The notes under the pieces are model-generated. The model did not search any database, was not told the origin of the DNA, and saw only the letters and a list, made by a program, of their open reading frames with translations. Made by a program: the position numbers and the translations under genes. A stretch of 64,000 nt of DNA, taken from Labyrinthula sp. Ha (Eukaryota > Sar > Bigyra > Labyrinthulida > Labyrinthulaceae). Shown piece after piece: positions 56,588-64,000 of this stretch (the first letter of the stretch is position 1; each line of letters starts with the position of its first letter). Location of the stretch: NCBI GenBank assembly GCA_015227615.1, contig JAALGZ010000068.1, forward strand, positions 1 to 64,000, read 5' to 3'.

Positions 56588-59500
56588 ATGGATTCCATGG
56601 GACAAGAAACATCTTCCGAAACGATTTCAACTCTAAACTCCACAGCAATGGAAGAAAACATATCAGTTTGCATTCGATTGCGACCTTATAAATCGGAAGA
56701 TGACATTCCCTCGCCGTGGGAAACCAGTGATGCTACACTAAGTCTAAGAAACGTCCCTGGACAAAATTCCTACGAGTTTGACAAGGTTTTTAAGGAATCT
56801 GTTAAAACTAAAGAAGTTTACGATGTAGCTGCGAGGGGTGTAGTATCAAGCGTATTTAAAGGAATGAATGGAACCATTTTTGCTTATGGACAAACAGGCG
56901 CTGGAAAAAGTTACACGATGCATGGTGATGGTGAGAAAATTGGAATAATGGATTATGCAGTACATCAAATCCATGAAGAAATTTCCCAACGAGAAAATTG
57001 TGACTTCTTGATCAAAGTATCTTTCATTGAAATATATAACGACAAAATCAACGACCTGTTAAACCCCAAAGGAAAGAATCTAGGGATTAGAATGGATGGT
57101 TCAAATGGATTTAAGGTTGATTCCTTAACAGAGGAAAACGTTTCTGCTGTTAGTGATATTATTCATATTCATCGAAGAGGGGAACAGAATAGACATGTAT
57201 CGGAAACAAACATGAACACACATTCTTCCCGATCTCACTCTGTTCTCAAGATTCATATTATGATGAAAGAAAAAGAAGTAGAAATTGATGATAGCCACAG
57301 TACGCCTAGAAAAGGTGCAAAAAAGAAGCAGCTTAAGTCAGGTAGTGGCAGTTCTTTAGAACGATGCGCACATGAAAATAATTCAAAGGGTGATTCTTTC
57401 GCTGGAGTTAGAGTTGCTCAACTCACTTTGGTTGATCTAGCAGGTAGTGAAAGGCAGAAAAGTGCAAAAACAAAGGGTAAAACTCTTTCAGAAGGCATAA
57501 AGATCAATAACTCACTTTCTGTGCTTAGCAAGGTAATTTCTCAGATTAGTAAAGGGGAGTCCTTTGTTTCTTACAGGGATAATCCCTTAACTCAGGTTCT
57601 CAAGAAAAGCCTTGGAGGTAATTCCAGGACAACTTTAATTTGTTGTTTAAGGCAAGATCCTGAGTGGATAGATGAGAGCAAAAGTACAGTCTATTTTGGA
57701 CAGACTGCAAAGACAGTTAGAAACACTGTAAAGGTGAACACTGTTATGAGTGAGAAGGTTGAGCTGCTTCAATTGAGAAAACTTGTAAAGTTGTTGACAT
57801 CTGAAAATAGCAAGTTGCAAGCTAACAGTGATACAGATAAAAGGGAGGAATTGGAAGCTAAGATTTCAAAATTGCAGAGTATGTTAATATCAGGCGGAGG
57901 AAAAAGAGAAGAAGAACCTCATTCAGCTAAGCGCAAGAAGAGACAAACGCTTCCACCACAGAATATGAGAAGAAGGGACTCCTTAGCAGTAAGTTTTAGG
58001 AAAGAGCAAACATTCAACTTGAATTTTGAAGGAGATACGTTTTTAAGTAACTCAGGTGGTGAAGCTATGAATAATACAATGATAGCTGAAACTGAAAGAT
58101 TCCTTCAAGATTGTGATGATCAGTTGGATGCTTTTGAAAACTTGCCTACTCCACTATCTTGTGTTTCAACTATCTACACGCCTATAAAGCCTGGGGGCAG
58201 AATACCAAGAAAGACAAACTTCTTAGATGTTTTTTCATCCCATAAGAAAACTGCGACAACTATTAATACTCTGGAGACAGCACAGCCCAATGGCACTTTC
58301 TTAGCAAGCTTAAATCAAGCACTTGATGATGTTGAAGAAGAGCAACAAATTTCTGAAGCTGTCGAAGACATAGTGTCTGATGTGCTGAACTCCGTTGAAA
58401 TGGAAGTCTTGAAGACCAGACTCAATGAACAAGAACTTGAAATCATTAAGCTTAAAGAAATAAACATAGAGAATGAAAAAAACGTAGCTTCAGCCTCCGT
58501 CCTAAAGGCTGAAATGGAGTCTTTAGTTGTCACAATTAGGGAACAAGGTGAAAAGATTGCGCAGTTAAATGAGGAACATGCAAACACTCTGCTAGAGAAT
58601 AAGAGACTAAATGAAGAGAATGAAGGCTTTTATTTGGAAAACAAAGAGTTGATGCGAGTTAATGAGGAGCGAGAAGGAGAACACAACGGATTGCTCGATC
58701 AGGTTGATACATTATCACTAGAAAATCAAGAGCTAAGCGAATCCTTAGCCGAGATAAGAAAAGTTCACGAGGGACAGATTGCACAAGTTCAAGATGAGCT
58801 AAAAGACTTGACGAATCTTAAGAACTCCAAGCTAGAGCTGACTGAATGTAAAGCAAATTTGCTTCAAGATTTGAATGAAAAAGAAATTAGAGTAAGAGAG
58901 TTAGAATTTGAAGTTATTGAACTACAAGAGTTGAAACAGTCCCATAGTGTCTTGGAAAGCAAGCTTCGTGAAAAGACAGAACTAGGGGAGGAGCTGTTTC
59001 GCAAAGTGGAAAAGGCAAAACTGAATAACACAATTTTAGAAGAGGAAATAAAACGTTTGCAGAGCGCAGAAACAGCTACTGATATAGCTGCAAAAGAACA
59101 GATAGAATCCTTGCAAAATATGAAGTCTGAACTCAAAGACAAGCTTATTTTACTTAAGGAAGAACATCAAAGTGAGAAGAGTCGCACTAGCGCCGAGTTT
59201 GAGGAAAAGGTGACTATTCTTGAAGAAGAAAAAGCTTCAATGGAAATCAAACTACGAAAAGGCGAAAATGTACTAAATGAATACAGGAATAAGATTAGGG
59301 CATTAGAAGAAGAAGTTACTGTGATAAGAGGAAACTCTAATGAATCCTTTGCCGCCGATAGTTGTTTAAAGGCTGAAATTGAACAAAAGACTAATGAAGT
59401 CATTTCACAAAGAACTCAAATTGAACAATTAACTTTAGAACTCAAGACTCTTCGAATGGAAGCTCAATCACAACTTGAAAAAACAGTTAACAGCGATGAA

Positions 59501-60487
59501 ATCATCAAAAGAAAAGAAGTTGAAATCCTACGTCTACAGCAAGAGAATAGTCAACTTGAGATAAAGAATAGAAAGGTTGAAGTTTTAGAAAAGAGAATAA
59601 GGGAAAAGGTTACTGAGATCAGCGAAGTCAGGAAAGCCTTGAAAGAAACAAGCAGGAGGGCTGAGTATCTTAATGAGAGGAAGGTGACGTTTGAAATTCA
59701 CTCTAAGTTTACAAAGTTGAAGAAACAAGTGCAGGAGCAATCTAGACAAATTAAAGCTTCGGCTAATGAGAATATGAAACTATTGGAGAATCTCAAACAG
59801 TTTGCCGCTAAATGGTACAGAATTGATGTTGGTAGGATGCCTGATGCTAACCCTCTTACATTAGTAAGGCAAATGGCAGAAAAATACAAAGCTTTACGAT
59901 TATCTGTAGAGGACGACAATGAGTTTAAACAATCGGATGAATCCTCATTGAAGAAAACTGACACTAATGTAAAGGTTCTTGACGCACGTGATTATAAGCG
60001 TATTAAAGCAAATTGGCATTTTATGAGGGCGGAAAACCAGCGTTTAGAAAAGTTAGTTGGAGATTTGAAGCTGGACTTATCAGACGATAAGATAGAAGAT
60101 CTTCGATCCAAGTTGTCAGAAGCAAGTGCACAGTTGGAGAGCAAAACTGAAGAATATACAACGCGAAAGCAGGAGTATCAATCAACAATAACCAACTTAA
60201 ATCGGAAGCTCAAATATCGTGACGAGGATATTGTGCAGGTTCAAGAAGAGTTAAAAAGATTACAAGAGAGTGCCGCTGTGTATACTTCCACAAATAAGGA
60301 GGTCATGGAGTTAAGTGAGGAGAACCAAGAACTTCAAGCTGAAAATTTAAGATTGTTAAAGCAGAATGATGCTATCAAGCAAGAATTAGCGCGTTTTCAC
60401 GAGCAGACACTTGAAATCAATAAAGAAAATGCGAAACCAAAGCTTTCTGATAAGTTAGCGGATTCAATGGAACTAACTATAGCTTAG
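56588..60487 (+). CDS. Kinesin-7 / CENP-E-like motor protein
   Basis: A 1299-residue, single-exon plus-end-type kinesin. The motor domain occupies about 22-390: IRLRP, P-loop GQTGAGKS (101-108), switch I NMNTHSSRSHS (208-218), switch II DLAGSE (283-288), INNSLSVLSKVI and YRDNPLTQVLKKSLGGNSRTTLICC. GEQNRHVSETNMN before switch I is the kinesin-7 pattern (GE..RH.GETNMN). A basic, Ser-rich insert of about 40 residues (231-272) lies between SSRSH and DLAGSE. After a neck come about 850 residues of heptad-rich coiled coil with short breaks, then a short tail. CENP-E-type kinesins carry and hold chromosomes at kinetochores; that role here is inference. The start could also be Met4 or Met21, which sits right before the motor core. 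Absence of introns over 3.9 kb is notable beside the multi-intron genes here. Confidence 0.93.
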   Translation: MDSMGQETSSETISTLNSTAMEENISVCIRLRPYKSEDDIPSPWETSDATLSLRNVPGQNSYEFDKVFKESVKTKEVYDVAARGVVSSVFKGMNGTIFAYGQTGAGKSYTMHGDGEKIGIMDYAVHQIHEEISQRENCDFLIKVSFIEIYNDKINDLLNPKGKNLGIRMDGSNGFKVDSLTEENVSAVSDIIHIHRRGEQNRHVSETNMNTHSSRSHSVLKIHIMMKEKEVEIDDSHSTPRKGAKKKQLKSGSGSSLERCAHENNSKGDSFAGVRVAQLTLVDLAGSERQKSAKTKGKTLSEGIKINNSLSVLSKVISQISKGESFVSYRDNPLTQVLKKSLGGNSRTTLICCLRQDPEWIDESKSTVYFGQTAKTVRNTVKVNTVMSEKVELLQLRKLVKLLTSENSKLQANSDTDKREELEAKISKLQSMLISGGGKREEEPHSAKRKKRQTLPPQNMRRRDSLAVSFRKEQTFNLNFEGDTFLSNSGGEAMNNTMIAETERFLQDCDDQLDAFENLPTPLSCVSTIYTPIKPGGRIPRKTNFLDVFSSHKKTATTINTLETAQPNGTFLASLNQALDDVEEEQQISEAVEDIVSDVLNSVEMEVLKTRLNEQELEIIKLKEINIENEKNVASASVLKAEMESLVVTIREQGEKIAQLNEEHANTLLENKRLNEENEGFYLENKELMRVNEEREGEHNGLLDQVDTLSLENQELSESLAEIRKVHEGQIAQVQDELKDLTNLKNSKLELTECKANLLQDLNEKEIRVRELEFEVIELQELKQSHSVLESKLREKTELGEELFRKVEKAKLNNTILEEEIKRLQSAETATDIAAKEQIESLQNMKSELKDKLILLKEEHQSEKSRTSAEFEEKVTILEEEKASMEIKLRKGENVLNEYRNKIRALEEEVTVIRGNSNESFAADSCLKAEIEQKTNEVISQRTQIEQLTLELKTLRMEAQSQLEKTVNSDEIIKRKEVEILRLQQENSQLEIKNRKVEVLEKRIREKVTEISEVRKALKETSRRAEYLNERKVTFEIHSKFTKLKKQVQEQSRQIKASANENMKLLENLKQFAAKWYRIDVGRMPDANPLTLVRQMAEKYKALRLSVEDDNEFKQSDESSLKKTDTNVKVLDARDYKRIKANWHFMRAENQRLEKLVGDLKLDLSDDKIEDLRSKLSEASAQLESKTEEYTTRKQEYQSTITNLNRKLKYRDEDIVQVQEELKRLQESAAVYTSTNKEVMELSEENQELQAENLRLLKQNDAIKQELARFHEQTLEINKENAKPKLSDKLADSMELTIA

Positions 60488-62181
60488 ATACTACTACCCG
60501 AAAAAAGCTCCCATATAGTTATATATCATAGATTTCAGTAAGTTTGTAACCTAGCAAGCCTCGCTCTTATCTTTTTTCTACTTAGTTGAGAAGGTCAATG
60601 TCTTTGGGAACTTGCTTTTTTTCCCTTAAGAGGTGTTGCCTCTTGTAGCCATTTACAGAAACCTGAAGCAGATCTCAAAAACATTTTGAACATATAGATG
60701 GTACTCATCATAGGAAATTCAGTAAACAACATTGTCTGCTATAGTTAAGCTTGTGAGTTAAGCTAGACTAGGCACCTCTCAGTATTGAAAGAATCGTAAT
60801 TCTGCGGTATCCTTTGGCAAAGTTCATATCGTAATACTTGCTTAGGCAACAGGTTTTCCACAGTTTCAATGATAGCTCTGAAAACTTCTAACTTGGACGT
60901 GGACCTTTTTTGCAGGCGCTAGTTTCTTCTGGGAATATGATTCTACTGTTAGTATTCTAGTTTAAACTACGAAGATCACAGAAAAATAGCATTGTCTGTA
61001 ACTTACTCAGAAAATTTACAGTTGCCAAAACGAAAAGACTTCTTGGAGAAACCGATGGGTATAGACTGATTCCCTATTGGGGATTCATCCGAACTTCTGA
61101 GGAGCTTTGATGATGACTCAGTCCAAGTCATTGTTGATAAGACATTAAGTTAATAGGCCATCGATTTGTTTTGAATGAGGATTGAGTTTCGTGTTGAGAA
61201 ATTTACTGAAGAGCTCATTAAGAAGTTAACTGATGAATACTGATAATCGTCTTACATAAAATCAGGGAGAAATTAAAGTTTCATTACTGATTCTGGTAGG
61301 TTTTTAAAACTTGTAAGTATTAATGTGAGTGAGCCGGAGTTTTAGGATCCTCATTTCCTCAATAAGAAAATTTCTTCAGTCTGCACCATTAGATAAAATG
61401 TCATTTTTGCCAATTTTTCTAGGAAGCGCTTAAGATTTCTCAGCAAGGTTTTCAGTCTCTTAAAAGAGAAAATGACCTCTAATACAAAGATTAAGCATGG
61501 GAACACCTCTGTTGCATCTTCTTCTATCATCAGGATCAGGCTTCATGACTTTTCTAGGATGATTTCTTTCACTCAATTATGGGTCTTCTAATGGTATTTC
61601 CCAGGACTATAATCTTTTTACTGTGACCTCAATAATCATCCACTTTGCTTTTTCTATAAGCTTTTTGGACTCAGTGAGAAAATTTGAAGGGTTATATTTC
61701 TCTTGAGTGCAGAAAATTCAATGAGTTCAACGTAATGGCTGTGGCATAACCGATATATACCGCGGCGCGGTAAGATACCAAGGAAATAGAAGCACATTCC
61801 TGCATGATTTTCAGCTTTGACACAATAAATCTCATTTATTACGGATAGAGCTGTGTTGGGTTCAAGCATCAAATAATACATTTTTAATTGGCTTAGTTAT
61901 CCCCCGACTCCTAAATTCCTCGCTTAGAGACTAAAAGCACAACCTGTTCATTGCCAACATATGCTTGAAAAGAATCCTAGGTGCTGTTGAAGTATTTTCC
62001 TATAAAATAAATAGTTAGATATGTGAAACGTCTTAGAGGTTTTCTTAGCTTTCCTCTAAGGAGCGTTATATATAGATATAATAGTTTGGTACTCGACATA
62101 CATTGTTTTTTTTACCAAAGGGAGGCAAAACCACCTAAAGCTTAAAAACAAGATAAAATACATACTTTTCTTCAAAAACAG
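60488..62181. other. Intergenic stretch before the copia element
   Basis: No gene is supported. It should contain the 5' LTR of the copia element in its last few hundred bases, but the second LTR lies outside the window, so the border cannot be read. Confidence 0.45.
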
Positions 62182-64000
62182 GTTAAGAGCCTAAACAATA
62201 TCCATGACAAGCGAAAAGAACTATCAAATCCCACGTCTTGAACTCCATGGCGACTTCCACCTCTGGGAGTTGCGTATTCATTCCTACTTTTTAGAGTTAG
62301 GTGTATGGAACTGGGTCTCCGAAGGTACAGCGCTGGAAGCAACTGACAACGAGACAGTCGCCGCCCGAAAAACGAAGTGCTTAACAACGCTGACGAACTC
62401 TATAGATAATAATCTTGCAATCCACTTGGTCCATCTCAGTGACGCTCATCAGATATATAAGAAAATGAGACTGATGTTTCTCGGGAACAAAACTGCAGAA
62501 TCTTTCAAAGTAAATAAGCAACTTTCTGAATTAAAATTTGAAGGAAGTTATTATTGGTTGATCAACACCTTTATCCAGCTTACATCGAAACTTGAGAATC
62601 TTGGTAATACTCTGGATTACAAAAATCTTCTATTAATGTTGTTTGACAAATTGCCACAAGGAATGTTTGATTTCTCGCACAATCAAAAATTAACAATTGA
62701 GAACTCCGTTGTTGATCGTTTGGTATTTGATGAGAGAATAGATACAGTAATGTGATATTCAGTAGAACGTGGGGTATATAGACCCATTGAAAAACCCACC
62801 GTGTATTCTTCCGTGACACAAAGTAAGAGATGTTCAAAGTGTAACCTTACACATAGAAGCTCAAGGTGTCCAAAATGTTATGAATGTGGAAAAACTGGGC
62901 ACTTATGTAGATTTTGTCCGGGCAGGAGACATAACACTGGTCAAAACTCCAACAACTCCAACAACGTTAGAACTGATCATGCGAACCTAGAAACAAGTGA
63001 AAAAACCAAAGCGAATTTCATTGCTTTTTCAGCTGAAAAGGAAAATTAATCTTTCTCAAACGTTTTCATCATGGAATCAGGAGCATCTTGCCACTTATCA
63101 GTAGACAAGAACTTGTTTCAATTGTTGGAAGAATGTGAACCTCAGCCGATTGCAACAGCCAACGGCAACATCTCCTGCACTTTTAAAGGGGCAATCAACT
63201 TCATTTCTGAGGATGGTCGTGAAGTTGAGCTAAAAGAAGTTCTTTACCACGAAGGAATGCCAAATTTGATTTCATTTTCTCAATTAAATTCAAAAGGTTT
63301 CATTGTTTTATTTGAAAATGAATATTGCATCGTAGAAAGAAACACGTCAAGCTTCTCGATGTAAATTCCACTTAAACATGGAGTTGCAATTTTGCGTTCT
63401 AGATCGAATTCAGCTTTTGCAGCAACAAATATGTTATGGCATAATAGGTTAAATCATATTGCAGAAAATAGTATTAACATACTGCAAGAAAAAGTCGACG
63501 GACTTGAATTATGAGAGAATAAGAATATTTATGATGAATGTGTAAAAGGTAAATTCAACAGGGAGAAATAAAAACATAGTAATTCTGAAACAATCCGAAA
63601 ACCTCTGGAACTAATTGTAGCCGACTCAATAGGTACTTTTCCACAAAGTATAGAAGGTTTTGTAGGAGCGTTGGTTTTAACTTGCGCTCAGTCAAACTTC
63701 TCGTGGACTTTCAGTTTTAAAAACAGATCCGAAATACCCCAGATAATTATCAAACATATTACGAAACTAGAGAGACAATTTTGCGGAAAGATACTGTATT
63801 TTCAAAGTGATAACGCTTTAGAGTTCAAAGGGAATGACCTTCTTTCTTTCTTTAATAAAATTGGGATCGAGAGGAGATATTCAATCCCATATATCCACGA
63901 ACAAAATGGTAGAGCGGAAGGAAAAAAATAACCTGCTGGTAAAGGCAATGAGAAGTTCTCTGAAACAAGCGAACCTTTCTGTTGGTGTTTGGTCGCTAAC
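62182..64000 (+). mobile_element. Ty1/copia LTR retrotransposon, partial at window edge, broken
   Basis: The order gag, CCHC knuckle, protease, integrase, with integrase before RT, identifies Ty1/copia. The gag part (from about 62204) reads like the copia UBN2 family: LHGDFHLWELRIHSYF near the start, then VKNQLSELKF-like spacing. The zinc knuckle CYECGKTGHLCRFC is near 62876-62917, a protease motif near 63070, a pre-integrase region near 63400-63560, and the integrase core from about 63600 (VADSIGTFP, LYFQSDNALEFKG, YIHEQNGRAE). RT and the 3' LTR are outside the window. The visible part is broken, with at least a handful of breaks. Age cannot be judged without the second LTR. Confidence 0.88.

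Noticed and set aside
58315-59964. Four open frames of 78-92 codons on the minus strand opposite the kinesin coiled coil
   Set aside because: Ser/Leu/Phe-rich shadows of Glu/Lys-rich coiled-coil codons; no motifs.
1-64000. CRISPR arrays, bacterial operons or organelle DNA
   Set aside because: No regular spacer arrays; spliceosomal introns, LTR elements and eukaryotic gene families show nuclear DNA.

Overview
This window is nuclear DNA from an AT-rich eukaryote. Host genes include an axonemal dynein intermediate chain (so the lineage builds motile cilia or flagella), a kinesin-7 motor, GPN3, a mitochondrial bL25 ribosomal protein, a telobox Myb protein and arginine biosynthesis enzymes. Many genes are a single exon. 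Where host genes are interrupted, the introns are tiny: nine GT...TAG introns of 28-35 nt restore exact reading frames in two genes. I cannot name the species; a flagellate protist or zoosporic alga fits best.

Layout. 1-8.7 kb: mostly gene-empty, with one possible decayed gene (6.1-7.4 kb) and an IPT/TIG-domain protein (minus strand, 7.5-8.3 kb). 8.7-19.2 kb: a Ty3/gypsy chromovirus with two LTRs of about 0.4 kb, broken, carrying an unusual 3' cargo: an MT-A70-type adenine methyltransferase domain after the chromodomain. A 617-bp non-autonomous hAT element sits inside it. 19.6-20.7 kb: an unrecognised gene. 26.05-28.84 kb: a MULE DNA transposon with 10-bp target duplication, about 80-bp terminal inverted repeats and a decayed SWIM-type transposase. 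29.1-30.2 kb: a membrane-anchored DUF6625-like (glycosyltransferase-like) protein. 35.8-43.4 kb: a compact cluster of six host genes: an unknown nuclear-looking protein, DNAI2-like dynein chain, ZC3H-type CCCH protein, GPN3, bL25m and a telobox Myb protein. 44.2-44.9 kb: a second 617-bp hAT MITE. 47.8-50.5 kb: arginine biosynthesis gene. 56.6-60.5 kb: kinesin-7/CENP-E-like. 62.2 kb to the right edge: a broken Ty1/copia element cut by the window end.

The two strongest discoveries are (1) the MT-A70 methyltransferase region carried by the LTR retrotransposon and (2) a gene in which acetylornithine aminotransferase (ArgD) and ornithine acetyltransferase (ArgJ), consecutive enzymes of the acetyl cycle, are joined in frame through a 32-nt intron to give one predicted 850-residue mitochondrial protein. 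The set of ultra-short introns is a third.

How the parts relate: host genes are packed as divergent and convergent pairs (3 bp between two stop codons, 96 bp between two start codons), whereas transposons and long gene-free AT-rich stretches fill the rest. Most plausible regulation visible is shared divergent promoters; no other regulatory sites could be supported.
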